DNA of 64,000 bases from Streptomyces sp. CG1 (GTDB lineage: Bacteria > Actinomycetota > Actinomycetes > Streptomycetales > Streptomycetaceae), in the NCBI RefSeq assembly GCF_041080625.1, contig NZ_CP163518.1, positions 3,658,001 to 3,722,000 of the forward strand. The letters are read 5' to 3'. The notes beneath the pieces were generated by a model that was not told the origin of the DNA, searched no databases, and was given only the letters and a program-made list of their open reading frames with translations. Below are positions 39,205 to 48,493 of this stretch, in pieces (within the stretch, counting starts at the first letter, position 1; each line of letters begins with the position of its first letter). The translations under genes and the position numbers were made by a program.

Positions 39205-40413
39205 ATGACGCCCGGCACCATCACTGCGCAGATCACCGACTACGCCAATCGGGCCGATCCGTACCCGCTCTACGCGGAACTGCGCAAGACACCGGTGAGG
39301 CGGGAGGACGACGGCACCTACCTGGTCAGCACCTACTACGAGGTGCGGAGCCTGGCCAACGACCCCCGGCTGAGCAACGACACGAGCAACCGTCCACCCG
39401 GCTACGCCCGCACCGGGCAACCGGCGGAGGAGACCGGTCTGCCGCCCAGCTTCATCTTCACCGACCCACCCGTGCACGACCGGCTGCGCGACACCATCAA
39501 CCGGCCGTTCGGTCCCCCGCACAGCCCCAGATTCCTCGACGGCCTGCGCGGAGACCTGGCCAAGGTCGTCACCGAGCTACTCGACGCCTTCGACGGCAAG
39601 GAGCAGGTCGACATCGTCGAGGACTTCGCCTATCCCCTGCCCGTCACCGCCATCTGCAAGGTCCTGGGTGTGCCGCGCGAGGACGAGCCGCGTTTCCACG
39701 GCTGGGCCGATGCCCTGGCGTCGTCACTCGATCCCCAGTCCGGCGGCGACAACGACCCGGAGAAGGGGCAGCGGGCGCGCCAGGAGCTGGGCGCCTACCT
39801 GTCCGGCCTGATCGAGACCAAACGCCGCCACCCCGGCCCCGGGATGCTCAGCGCGCTCGCCCCCGACATGACACCGGCAGACCTGGAGGCCACCGCGGTC
39901 CTGCTCCTGGTCGCCGGCCACGAGACCACCGTCAACGCGATCACCAATACGACCCTCACCCTGCTGCGCCACCGCGACGTCCTCCAGCGGTTCCAGAAGG
40001 ATCCGGACCTGGCCGTCCCGCTCATCGAGGAAGTGCTGCGGTACGAGCCCCCGGTCCAGTTCGTCCCGTGGACCACCGCCCTGGCCGACATCGAGGTCGC
40101 CGGCACCACGATCCCCAAGGGCTCGCCGGTCTGGCTCATGCTGGCCGCGGCCAACCGCGATCCGCGGCGCTTCGAGGACCCCGACCGTTTCGACCCCGAC
40201 CGCAAGGACAACGAGCACCTGGGCTTCTACACCGGCATCCACTACTGCTTCGGCGCCCCTCTCGCCCGCATAGAACTCCATGTGGCCGTGCCCGAACTGT
40301 TCCGCAGGGTCAAGTTCTCCGAGCTGCTCGAGGACCCGCCGCCGTACCGTGCCAACGCGGTACTGCGCGGCCCCCGCCACCTTCCCGTGGCGATCGAGGG
40401 CCTCACGGCCTGA
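39205..40413 (+). CDS. Cytochrome P450
   Basis: 402-residue soluble bacterial P450 monooxygenase. Oxygen-activating I-helix AGHETT (237-242), K-helix ExxR E276-R279 (EEVLRYEPPV) and the heme-thiolate loop GIHYCFGAPLAR with Cys348. GGAG lies 10 bases before the ATG. Its dedicated ferredoxin and reductase are encoded immediately upstream. The substrate cannot be read from sequence; no adjacent biosynthetic genes are present, so a xenobiotic or fatty-acid role and a tailoring role are both open. Confidence 0.93.
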   Translation: MTPGTITAQITDYANRADPYPLYAELRKTPVRREDDGTYLVSTYYEVRSLANDPRLSNDTSNRPPGYARTGQPAEETGLPPSFIFTDPPVHDRLRDTINRPFGPPHSPRFLDGLRGDLAKVVTELLDAFDGKEQVDIVEDFAYPLPVTAICKVLGVPREDEPRFHGWADALASSLDPQSGGDNDPEKGQRARQELGAYLSGLIETKRRHPGPGMLSALAPDMTPADLEATAVLLLVAGHETTVNAITNTTLTLLRHRDVLQRFQKDPDLAVPLIEEVLRYEPPVQFVPWTTALADIEVAGTTIPKGSPVWLMLAAANRDPRRFEDPDRFDPDRKDNEHLGFYTGIHYCFGAPLARIELHVAVPELFRRVKFSELLEDPPPYRANAVLRGPRHLPVAIEGLTA

Positions 40414-40519
40414 GCGCCGCGGAAGCTCACAAGAGCGGAAGCTCACAAGGAGAGATGCGGCTGCGCCCGCGTTCAGCGACTGCCGAGACCTGCGATCCGG
40501 TGCGGACGGGACGACGCTG

Positions 40520-41032
40520 TCACCACTCGCCGTGGTGGCTGACCACCCGGAAGCTGCCCACGACACCGTCGTCACCGAATACGCCCCCGAGGTCGGTACG
40601 GGTCACCGTGCCAAAGGTGTCGCCGTGGGGACCCACGGTGGTGACCGGCGGGCCGTCGTCACAGGAAAAGCCCCGGAAGACCTCGATGGTCCTGCGGCTG
40701 TCATTGAAGACGCTGAAGCTGCTGGAGCCGGTCACAGCGATGCAGCCCTCGGCGGAGGCGGAGTACATACGCTCGTTGAAGTAGATCTTCCCGTCTCTGC
40801 CATGGCCGTGATCGCCCCCACCACCGCCGCGGCCCTCGTTCTTCTCTCCGCCTGGACTCCGGCCGCCCACGGGAGCCGCCGGAGGAGCGGCTCGTTGCAC
40901 AGGCCGGGCCGCCTGGTGGACAGCAGGGGAAGCCGGGGTGGAACCGACGGCCGAGGCGTAGATGATGCCGGCCGCTACAAGGCCGGTCACGCCTACTCCC
41001 GTGCCGACCACAGCAAAAGTACGCGGAGACAT
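40520..41032 (-). CDS. Secreted or anchored protein with Gly/His-rich linker
   Basis: 170 residues. An N-terminal signal anchor (FAVVGTGVGVTGLVAAGIIY) is followed by an Ala/Pro linker, a Gly/His run (GRGGGGGDHGHGRDG) and a compact C-terminal domain (KIYFNERMYSASAEGCIAVT, ending VVSHHGEW) with two Cys that may form a disulfide. I do not recognise the domain. It converges with the P450 gene and is the last intact gene before the leftmost repeat fragment. Confidence 0.7.
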   Translation of the reverse strand: MSPRTFAVVGTGVGVTGLVAAGIIYASAVGSTPASPAVHQAARPVQRAAPPAAPVGGRSPGGEKNEGRGGGGGDHGHGRDGKIYFNERMYSASAEGCIAVTGSSSFSVFNDSRRTIEVFRGFSCDDGPPVTTVGPHGDTFGTVTRTDLGGVFGDDGVVGSFRVVSHHGEW

Positions 41033-41208
41033 GTCACTTCCCTCTGTCGCACGGACGTCGGCCGGTGACCGACCTGCGATGAACGTACCGACAGCCCCGA
41101 TGACCGGCATTTCGGAGAAGCCTCCGGTGTGACGGCATGAGTCCAAACGGGTATCGCGGGTCCGGATCCCGCGGTCCCCGTCACCATCCGGCTGCGCAGC
41201 CTGCGACG

Positions 41209-41347
41209 ACCCACTCCACCTCGGAATCGAAGTGCGGGGAACGCCCAGGGCCCGGCAGCGGCGTCCGAAAGGACGCTCGCGGCACCAGCGGACGAGAACT
41301 CGAAGCAGCGACCGCCGCCAACGCAGCAGCCACCTCCTCCTCGCTCC
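41209..41347 (-). repeat. Split piece of the island repeat (3' part of small gene copy)
   Basis: Matches the 3' two-thirds of the small gene next to the radical SAM gene: on the minus strand it encodes EEEVAAALAAVAASSSRPLV and ends RTPLPGPGRSPHFDSEVEWV before its stop. Homology stops abruptly at about 41347 within CACCTCCTCCTCGCTC. The missing 5' part is found at 42672, with about 28 bases present in both pieces. Confidence 0.75.
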
Positions 41348-41446
41348 CCTCCCCGCACATGGAGAAATACGCTTGCAGGGAGCGCAAATGCGAGGTGACC
41401 GCTTCATACAGGGCGCGCGCCTGGACATGCGGCCTGTCGTTCGCAG

Positions 41447-42043
41447 TCAGGAGTCGCCCGTCGCGTAGCCCGCGTCCGTCACGCGGCGGGCCGACGCCTC
41501 CGCCCGATCGGCTCGGGCCAGCAGGCGGGCTCGACTGCGGGGCCACCACATCAGGTCGGCCAGGAGGAGCACAACCACCAGCCACGAGGCGATGGTCTCG
41601 CCCGTGGAGCCCATCACGGTGTCGTACACGGCGAGAGCGACCGCGAGCGCGGTGACAAGCAGGACAACCCAGCGGCGCAGCCGGTCTTCCTCGGCAGTCC
41701 GGCGCAGTGCGGCGGCGTACTCGACGACCGAAGGAGCCAGCCGAGGATCGTCGATGGCCTCGCCTCGCCGGGTGGCACGTACCACGGCCGCGCGGTCGGC
41801 GCGGTTCATGTCCTTGGCCGCAGGCCAGATCCTGCCCATCCGGCGCGCCACTCGGGTCCCGTAGAACGGGCTCAGCACCACGAAGACCACCATGGCGCCC
41901 GCCCATGAGTTCGACTCGACGAGAACGAAAGCCCCGAAGAAGACGCCTGCGGCGAGGCCGGCGCCCACGGCTCGGCCAACCGACCCACGCTGCCACATCC
42001 AGCCCGGAACGAGAATCACCCGTTCACGTTGGCCATCACCCAT
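41447..42043 (-). CDS. Hypothetical membrane protein, 198 aa
   Basis: Two N-terminal hydrophobic helices (VGRAVGAGLAAGVFFGAFVL, AGAMVVFVVLSPFYG), a charged middle, then two further helices (WVVLLVTALAVALAVYDTVM, SWLVVVLLLADLMWW) and an Arg-rich tail. Similar proteins of unknown role are frequent in streptomycetes. It starts at MGDGQRERV; no strong ribosome binding site is seen. It lies in the 1.3-kb segment that splits one copy of the island repeat. Confidence 0.65.
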   Translation of the reverse strand: MGDGQRERVILVPGWMWQRGSVGRAVGAGLAAGVFFGAFVLVESNSWAGAMVVFVVLSPFYGTRVARRMGRIWPAAKDMNRADRAAVVRATRRGEAIDDPRLAPSVVEYAAALRRTAEEDRLRRWVVLLVTALAVALAVYDTVMGSTGETIASWLVVVLLLADLMWWPRSRARLLARADRAEASARRVTDAGYATGDS

Positions 42044-42340
42044 CAAGGACGCAACCACCGCACCGGCACGCCGACCCCAGCACACGCACACGGCGCACCA
42101 GATGACTGCGGCCCTGGATCGCTACGGCCGCACGCGGCACCTACTCCGACGAGAACGGGGCGATCCGGTGGTGTCCGGCTCTGGTTGATGTCAGGCGTGG
42201 ATGTCAGGCATGGATGTCAGCCGGTCTCTCGATGCCTGTGGTCGCTCGTATTGCTCGTTCGGGTGCGTATCTCGTGCAGGTTCCGCCCCAGATGCCAAGG
42301 CTTGACTTCGCGATGTGTCTCCTCGTGAAGGTGGAAGAAC

Positions 42341-42637
42341 ATGCCGACGTACGTCGCCTTGCTGAGCTGGACCGAACAAGGGGTCCGAAACTACAAAGAC
42401 ACCACGAAGCGCGCCGAGACCTTCAGCTCAGCGGTACAGAAGCTCGGGGCGAAGCTCCTGACTATCTACTGGACCGTCGGTCCGTATGACCTCGTAGCCG
42501 TCGTCGAGGCGCCCGACGACGAAACCGCCTCAGCAGCACTCCTGCAACTCGGCGGAGTGGGCAACGTCCGTTCCACGACGCTTCGGGCGTTCGGCCGAGA
42601 GGAGATGGAGCGCATCATCGCCAAGGCTGCTGGCTGA
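42341..42637 (+). CDS. GYD domain protein
   Basis: 98 residues of the GYD family (dimeric alpha/beta barrel fold): MPTYVALLSWTEQGVRNYKD and the name motif in TIYWTVGPYDLVAVVEAPD. Function of the family is not established. GTGAAGGTGGAAGAAC precedes the ATG. It shares the 1.3-kb insert with the 198-residue membrane protein. Confidence 0.85.
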   Translation: MPTYVALLSWTEQGVRNYKDTTKRAETFSSAVQKLGAKLLTIYWTVGPYDLVAVVEAPDDETASAALLQLGGVGNVRSTTLRAFGREEMERIIAKAAG

Positions 42638-42671
42638 CGACCATCACACAGCCAGCGATGGCGTCCGGCAC

Positions 42672-42856
42672 GACGGCCAACGCAGCGGTCACCTCGTCCT
42701 CGCTCACCCCGGCCAAAGCCTCAACCACCCGATCGAGTGCCTCACTCACCTCAGTGCGCGTGACCACTCGAAGCAGGCGTCGGACCAGCGTTCTTGACCG
42801 TCAGAGGCAGCAACTTCTTGCCGGTCGGGCCGATCTGGATCTGGGTGTCCATCTGG
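42672..42856 (-). repeat. Island repeat copy A (radical SAM 3' end plus start of small gene)
   Basis: On the minus strand it encodes QMDTQIQIGPTGKKLLPLTV and ends in GPTPASSGHAH, the last 34 residues of the radical SAM protein, then the first 25 or so codons of the small gene (start GTG, VTRTEVSEALDRV). Compared with the in-place copy the protein differs by a single residue. Homology to copy B runs to TCCATCTGGGG. Probably the oldest displaced gene end. Confidence 0.85.
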
Positions 42857-43025
42857 GGGCAGCGAGCCATTCACAACGACACGGACCACAGACGGCATCA
42901 CCGCGAGGTGCTACCCATACAACCGAAGCCACGTACGCCAGGCCCATGTCGGCACATCGCGCAGGGATTGTGATCGGGGTCGCCTGCTTGCCGTTACATC
43001 ACTAGGCCTCATACATCACTAGGCC

Positions 43026-44156
43026 TCATTGGGCCGGGCCAAGTACTTCGTCGGCGCTTCGGGGCTCTGTGCGCGGTTGCCGGTTGAGTTTGTGGCGTGC
43101 GATGGAGGACCGCCGGTAGACCTCCTTGCGGGCCCGCATGATGTTGCCCAGGGGTGCGTGCTCGGCGGTGACCCGCCAGGGCGTGAAGGACAGTGCGTCC
43201 ATCTTCTCCAGGTTTTCCGGGCCGGAGATGTCCTGCTGCGGCAGCCGCAGCTTCGCCACGGTGACGGCCGGCGAGAGCTGCTCGGGCCACTCCACGGTCG
43301 TGTCTTCCACCGGCATGCGCTCCAGGTCGGTGCAGAGCTGGACCTGGATGTCGTAGGCGTAGGGCCGCTCCTGCAGCTCGGCCTCCAGGGCCGGTCGGAA
43401 GACCTCGGCCGCCGAGGTCGGATCGATGTCGCGCCGGACCACCGCGGCGGCGCAGTCCGGGTCGGGGGTGATACGCACCTTGGCGATGTAGTCCCCGTGC
43501 CGGACCGCACCCATCGTCCAGTAGCTCGACAGCAGTACGTTTGCCGGGGGGATCTTTGACAGGCGTAGGAAAGCCAGGAACTCGTCCCACGCCCAGCTGT
43601 CCTGGTCCAGCGTTCCCTTTCCGGTCACGAAGTCGGTGTAGAAACGATGTGCTCCAGGTCGGCCCTGAGAGAAGTAGGCCGGCGCGTTCAGGAACAGTTC
43701 CTGGATGAACAGGTAGTGCTCAACCGTGTTGCAGAAGAAGATCGGTCCATTGATGTTGGCGTAGTCGAAGGTGCCCGTGTCCGGTTCGTCTTCCAGCAGG
43801 GTCGGGCCGGGGATGTCGAACATCTTCAGTGCCAGTCCGGTGGCGGCGCCCAGCCGTGCGTCGGCTCCGGCGTGAGGCGAGCCGTTGGAGAAGCGGATGA
43901 GGGCATCATGGGTTCCCGGAGTCGCGTAGATGCCTTGGGCGTACTCAGGGGGTAGGCCATCCAGGATCTCCACTTCCCCTCGGACGAGCCCGTAGCCCTT
44001 GGCATGGGCGTCACGCAGAGCCCGGCCGGTGCCACCGGCCTCGACGGAGTCGGCGATGTAGCTCTCGGTCTTGTCGATCACCGTCTGCAGGGTGCGCTCG
44101 AAGTGCGGATCGTCGGCTTCAACGTCAGGCGTATAGCGGACGAACTGTGCTGCCAT
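43026..44156 (-). CDS. Catalase-like heme protein
   Basis: 376 residues, shorter than monofunctional catalases (about 480 or more). The N-terminal half keeps the core barrel pattern: AHAKGYGLVRGEVEIL, IYATPGTHDALIRFSNGSPH, GAATGLALKMFDI. The C-terminal half continues with SYWTMGAVRHGDYIAKVRI and a cysteine-containing strand. Such small catalase-core proteins act as peroxidases or lipid-peroxide enzymes rather than true catalases; I cannot identify the proximal Tyr with certainty. ATG follows GAGGAGG. It is the third gene of the ABM-like, DyP, catalase-like operon. Confidence 0.85.
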   Translation of the reverse strand: MAAQFVRYTPDVEADDPHFERTLQTVIDKTESYIADSVEAGGTGRALRDAHAKGYGLVRGEVEILDGLPPEYAQGIYATPGTHDALIRFSNGSPHAGADARLGAATGLALKMFDIPGPTLLEDEPDTGTFDYANINGPIFFCNTVEHYLFIQELFLNAPAYFSQGRPGAHRFYTDFVTGKGTLDQDSWAWDEFLAFLRLSKIPPANVLLSSYWTMGAVRHGDYIAKVRITPDPDCAAAVVRRDIDPTSAAEVFRPALEAELQERPYAYDIQVQLCTDLERMPVEDTTVEWPEQLSPAVTVAKLRLPQQDISGPENLEKMDALSFTPWRVTAEHAPLGNIMRARKEVYRRSSIARHKLNRQPRTEPRSADEVLGPAQ

Positions 44157-44196
44157 GGTGTCGAACCCTCCTCGAAGACCGTGGTGCGAACTGCCC

Positions 44197-45549
44197 TCAG
44201 TCCTCCAACTCCGCGAGCCAGCGCAAGGCGCGCAGCCCAGGGACGAAGCAGTACTCACCGCCCCGGGTGACCACGAAGCTGGGCAGGTTCTGCAGACGAC
44301 GCCGGACCGGCTTCTCCGGGATGGTGACGGTGCCGGTTCCGCCGTGATGCCCGGCTACCGCGTCCTTCTCGCCGGGGTAACCGATGAAGTTGCCGTCGTT
44401 GATCCACTCGGCCTTGATGAACTCGAACTGCCGTTCCAGATGGGCACCGAGGAACACTCCGACCAGACCGCGGTCAGCGCCGTCGTCTTCCAGCACGCCC
44501 TCCGGTAGCGGCGGGCCGTAGGTGGTGCCGCGGCGGATGAGGCGATGCATCCGTGCGTCGCCGATGATGGTGGAATCGCGGGGGTTGGTGCGCCGGATGT
44601 GCGCACCGGCGGGGCACCGGTAGCCACGATCGTCGTTCTCCCGGTACAGGAAGTTGTTGACGCGGTGCGGATCGGCCGCCAGCTCCGGATCGTCGTGCTC
44701 CGGCGCCAGCGTCAGTGGTGCTCCGCTCGGCCAGCGCCCCACCATCTTCGCCGCCAGGAGTGCCTCCTGCTCGGCGCCGGAGCTGTTCGCGCGCAGGTAC
44801 CGGCGCCAGGCCGCCACGTTGGTGTGTACCTTGCGCACGGCCGCGTAGGTGCCGTTGCGGCCCAGCACATCGGGGGTGGGCATGGGCGGCAGGCTGCCGG
44901 TTTCGTCGGGGTAGCCGAGGATGAACTCCCCGGCTTTGATGGGGGTTTCCTGCGGGTTGGAGCCGGGCAGTCCGACGCCTTCGATGTTCGGATGGCTGAT
45001 GCCGTCACGGAAGCCGAAGGTGGTGCGCCCGGTCGGGAGCTGGCGGACCTCCTGCTGCCAGATCACCTGGACACCGGGCGTGTCCTCGAAGGCGACACGG
45101 GCCCGCTCCAGCTCCTTGCCCAGCTGCGCCGCATCGGAGGCGAGGGCACTCAACGCGATATGGACATCGCCCGTTCCGAACGGTGCCTCCCAGCGGTCCG
45201 GGGCGCTCTCGCCCACGTCGCCGATCAGCTCCGCCCGGGCGGCCATGCCCTCACGAAACGCCCGTGGAAAGCTGTCCAGCGACTCCTGAGGCACCCCCAG
45301 GGCCCTCAGCCCCTGGTAGGTGAACGCCACAGCCACCCAGGCATCCTGGCTTCGGTCCGCACTGGGCAGGCCACCCGAGGTCACCGGAAGCAGCCGCCGC
45401 AGCAGGGCGCGCCCGGCATGACGGTCATCGACACGCAGGAAGATGAACTTTCCCTCGTAGGGCACGGGCCGCGGGCGTAGGGCCCCGCTCTGCACGTCGT
45501 CTATCTCGACGCGCACGCCGGCCGCGCTGCGGCTGTCCGCGGTGCTCAT
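44197..45549 (-). CDS. DyP-type peroxidase
   Basis: 450 residues, intact. Distal-site GxxDG motif G179-FRD-G183 (TTFGFRDGISHPN) and proximal heme ligand His317 in CPAGAHIRRTNPRD. DyP enzymes oxidise dyes, phenolics or lignin fragments, or process peroxides with broad specificity. No Tat or encapsulin-targeting tag is clear. It is 40 bases upstream of the catalase-like gene. The second, broken DyP at 35704-37039 is a diverged paralogue, not a recent copy. Confidence 0.93.
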   Translation of the reverse strand: MSTADSRSAAGVRVEIDDVQSGALRPRPVPYEGKFIFLRVDDRHAGRALLRRLLPVTSGGLPSADRSQDAWVAVAFTYQGLRALGVPQESLDSFPRAFREGMAARAELIGDVGESAPDRWEAPFGTGDVHIALSALASDAAQLGKELERARVAFEDTPGVQVIWQQEVRQLPTGRTTFGFRDGISHPNIEGVGLPGSNPQETPIKAGEFILGYPDETGSLPPMPTPDVLGRNGTYAAVRKVHTNVAAWRRYLRANSSGAEQEALLAAKMVGRWPSGAPLTLAPEHDDPELAADPHRVNNFLYRENDDRGYRCPAGAHIRRTNPRDSTIIGDARMHRLIRRGTTYGPPLPEGVLEDDGADRGLVGVFLGAHLERQFEFIKAEWINDGNFIGYPGEKDAVAGHHGGTGTVTIPEKPVRRRLQNLPSFVVTRGGEYCFVPGLRALRWLAELED

Positions 45550-45661
45550 GATCGCTTGTGCCTCCGTATCGGTCTCTGCCTGGGCAGCCTCGCAGCGGCC
45601 GACCCGCCCGCCGGCGCGGCCCGACGTCGGGTCTGTTCCGAGGGTCGGTTGTGTCCGGGTT

Positions 45662-46252
45662 CTAGGCCGAGGCTTCCTCCAGCAGCTTCTGGAAGGAAGG
45701 CGTGGCCACCAACTCCGCATTGGCCGGATTCTCCAGCGCCGCCCGGAACTCGGGAGTGTCCAGCACCTCTTCGAACGCCTCCTCCACGCGATGGTCCTTG
45801 TAGATCTGCTGAACGGTCAGATCCGGATAGGCGCTGACGAAGACCCCCGCGGGCTCCTGGTGGGCGATGAACCAGTCCTTCACCCCCGGGTCCTTGACGC
45901 CGGGGAACCCCTCGCTGTGAGAGAAGACCCTGTCGAAGCGCTCCCCGACCACCGTCTGGGCGAAGTCGTCGATGTAGGCGTCCCAGGAACCGTCGAAGAC
46001 ACTTGCGAACATGAACCGGGTGTCGTTGTCGAAGATCACGTGCCGTGCATCATGCAGGGTGCCGATCTGGCGCACCGCCGCATGCACCCTCTCGTCATCC
46101 GCCGCGTCGGCAAGCGTGGCGAGATCCTCACGCAAAGCATCCGCATGGCCCGGCTTGATCTTGGTGAAGACGGTGAACTCGCTGCAGACTCCATCCGACT
46201 TGCCTGGCCGCTCAGGGTGAGCTGTCTGGGGTGCACCTGTCGTCGCAGTCAT
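45662..46252 (-). CDS. ABM-like alpha/beta barrel protein linked to peroxidases
   Basis: 196 residues with the dimeric-barrel pattern of antibiotic-biosynthesis-monooxygenase-like proteins: EFTVFTKIKPGHADALREDL, then IGTLHDARHVIFDNDTRFMF and a Phe/Val-rich second half ending LEEASA. Genes of this type occur beside DyP and catalase genes in other bacteria, so it may be a partner or itself bind heme; this is inference. First gene of the three-gene operon. Confidence 0.65.
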   Translation of the reverse strand: MTATTGAPQTAHPERPGKSDGVCSEFTVFTKIKPGHADALREDLATLADAADDERVHAAVRQIGTLHDARHVIFDNDTRFMFASVFDGSWDAYIDDFAQTVVGERFDRVFSHSEGFPGVKDPGVKDWFIAHQEPAGVFVSAYPDLTVQQIYKDHRVEEAFEEVLDTPEFRAALENPANAELVATPSFQKLLEEASA

Positions 46253-46547
46253 CGTGAGACTCTCCTAGCACGGATCGGTGCGAGGGCCGCTCAGCACCCG
46301 AAGATGAGGCGCCATCGCCCTCACCTGCCCATCGTCACTGCGGATGCGCTGGCTCGCATCTCGGTCCCTGGGCGTTGTGTTCACCTGGGGAGGAGTTCGA
46401 CCGGAAACTCGACGAGGTCCGCAAGCCTGTCCGGGATCGCCCGCACGGCGAGGGCGATGCGATCATCAAGATCGACAAGAGCGAGGAGACATCCGTAGTG
46501 CGCGGACGCGCAGGCCAAAGGGTACGAACGTCCGCGCTGCCCGGCAT

Positions 46548-47264
46548 TCAGCGCGCACGGTGAAGAACGCCCGGCCAGCGGCGACGGGGCCTCGGTGCCG
46601 ACGCCGCGCGGCCTCTCTCCATCCACATGGGCGGGTACGCCGTTGTCAGCAGGAACGCGTAGGCGAAGATCTGTAGCACCCAGCGATCGAACCGGATGGT
46701 CCAGTCGAACTGCCGCTGCGGGTACCGACCGGTCACCATGAGGACACCGGCGGGACCGGTGAAGATCAGGAGTACGAGGGCGACCTCCGCCAGGAGGGCG
46801 GGGATCCCGCCGAGCCACGAGCAGATCGTGAAGCTGAAGAGGCCGATCGCGATCAGGAGGTATTGCGGGGTCGCGCGCAGCCACCACTGCACCAGCGCCG
46901 GGCCCCGTGGCAGCCGGTGCGGGTAGGGGATGTGCAGCCGCGTCGGGTAACCGGGGGCGTCGCCGAGTGTGAAGGGCGGATAGCGGTCCGTGGCGAGTGC
47001 TCCGTACGAGTAGTAGGCGACTCGCCACGTCCAACGGACCACGCCGGAGGTGAAGGCGAACAACGTGCGCGGATAGCGGCCGGTCAACAGGGTCGCGAAG
47101 AACGCGATCACGCTCGCCACGAGGAAGGCGATCCACAGGTGCACAAGCACGAGATGGTGCGGGAGGAGGATGGCCCACTTCACCAACCACAGCCAGCGGG
47201 AAAGCGGCTCGTCGAGCGTTGCCTCGACACGGATCGGCTGGTCCGGCGCCGTGATCGTTGCCAT
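46548..47264 (-). CDS. DUF4389 membrane protein
   Basis: 238 residues with about five transmembrane helices. Family features visible: RWLWLVKWAILLPHHLVLV, LFAFTSGVVRWTWRVAYYSY, TDRYPPFTLGD and TGRYPQRQFDWTIRFDRWV. The tail after residue 215 is Arg/Pro-rich. The biological role of DUF4389 is unknown. ATG is preceded by GGAGCTGACCGTC. Confidence 0.85.
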   Translation of the reverse strand: MATITAPDQPIRVEATLDEPLSRWLWLVKWAILLPHHLVLVHLWIAFLVASVIAFFATLLTGRYPRTLFAFTSGVVRWTWRVAYYSYGALATDRYPPFTLGDAPGYPTRLHIPYPHRLPRGPALVQWWLRATPQYLLIAIGLFSFTICSWLGGIPALLAEVALVLLIFTGPAGVLMVTGRYPQRQFDWTIRFDRWVLQIFAYAFLLTTAYPPMWMERGRAASAPRPRRRWPGVLHRAR

Positions 47265-47760
47265 GACGGTCAGCTCCTTCCCGGTGGTGACCCGGTCGGA
47301 GATCCGTGGGCATCAGGCTCCCGTGCCTCACAAGCTACGCCCCGATGACGGCGGCGACCTCGCCACGAGGCGTCGTCCAACCGGAGCCACCCCCGCCCCC
47401 AGTCCGCGCATCGGACCCGATCGGAGCCAAGCTGTCGCGGTGACACACGTCAAAGCCCTGCGGGCACTCCAGGCGGCGAATCCCACCAGATGAAGTGCAC
47501 AGTCAGAAGCTCCGGCACCGCATCCAGTCTGATCACTTCGTACCCTCCCCGACAAGGGGCGATTACATTACGTGGCTCTTCTCCAACGGTACCCAGAACG
47601 ATCGGGTGCCAGCTCGCCGTCCGGCCCCGCACGGCGGCAACGCCAGCACCGCAGGCCCATCCCAGAACCCTCGCATCCAGAAAGGCCCCGAGGACAGATC
47701 TGACCAGGCGCAGCACGATGGGACTGGTGGAACATTGTCGAGAACGCCACGGAGGCAACC
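47265..47760. other. Intergenic stretch without a convincing gene
   Basis: About 500 bases between DUF4389 and GAP genes. Several short open frames exist on both strands, but none has the codon-position GC bias, a ribosome binding site and a recognisable product together. It presumably contains the divergent promoters. Confidence 0.5.
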
Positions 47761-48438
47761 ATGGGCAAAGTTCTCGGTGACGTACTGGGTTTCGCCGCAG
47801 CCGTCGCGGTCAGCCCCCTCCCGGTCATCGCGATCATCCTCATCCTCGCCACGCCTCGAGGACGTCTCAATGGAATCCTCTTCACCGCTGGCTGGATCCT
47901 CGGACTCTCGGTACTGGGCGCCTTGATGCTGGCGATCGCCTCCCCGGCGGGTGCCTCCGCGCACAAGCACCCGGCCACCTGGGTCGGGGCTCTCAAGCTC
48001 GCTCTCGGTCTGCTCCTCGTCTTCTTCGGCGCCCGGCAGTGGCGGCGGCGCCCAAAGGATCCTGCGCAGGCAAAGCTGCCGAAGTGGATGGGCGCGATCG
48101 ACCGCCTCACCCCGGTCAAGGTCTTCGGGCTCGGAACGGCGCTGGCCGCGCTCAACGCCAAGAACGCCCCGCTGACCATCGCCGCGGGCGCCGCAATCGG
48201 CTCGGCCGGTCTTCCGGTCGGGCAGCAGATCGCATCACTGGCGATCTTCGTCGTGATCGCCACGCTCGGCCTTCTGGTCCCGCTCGGCGTTTTCCTCCTC
48301 GGAGGAGAACGGGCCAGGACGACGCTCGGGAACTGGAAAGACTGGGCAGCTCAGCACAATGTCGCCGTGATGGCCGTCCTGTTCTTCGTCCTCGGGCTGA
48401 AGCTGCTCGGAGACGGCATCTCCATCCTCGTCTCCTGA
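47761..48438 (+). CDS. GAP family (Sap-like) membrane protein
   Basis: 225 residues with six predicted transmembrane helices, of the LysE-like GAP/Sap group that includes the mycobacterial sulfolipid-addressing protein. Helices include LGFAAAVAVSPLPVIAIILI, WILGLSVLGALMLAIA and VMAVLFFVLGLKLLGDGI, with the mid-loop GTALAALNAKNAPLTIAAGA. Start ATG follows GGAGGCAACC. A strong terminator, part of repeat copy B, follows. Confidence 0.85.
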   Translation: MGKVLGDVLGFAAAVAVSPLPVIAIILILATPRGRLNGILFTAGWILGLSVLGALMLAIASPAGASAHKHPATWVGALKLALGLLLVFFGARQWRRRPKDPAQAKLPKWMGAIDRLTPVKVFGLGTALAALNAKNAPLTIAAGAAIGSAGLPVGQQIASLAIFVVIATLGLLVPLGVFLLGGERARTTLGNWKDWAAQHNVAVMAVLFFVLGLKLLGDGISILVS

Positions 48439-48461
48439 CAGACAGACGTGCAACAGACCAA

Positions 48462-48493
48462 CGAGCCCCCTCCCCATCAGGGAAAGGGGCTCG
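48462..48493 (+). terminator. Terminator hairpin within repeat B
   Basis: CGAGCCCC / GGGGCTCG with partly paired interior; serves the GAP gene in its present place and corresponds to the terminator after the small gene at 61529-61558. Confidence 0.7.

Noticed and set aside
46375..46563. 62-codon plus-strand ORF between the ABM-like and DUF4389 genes
   Set aside because: No ribosome binding site, no similarity, overlaps the end of the DUF4389 gene on the other strand.
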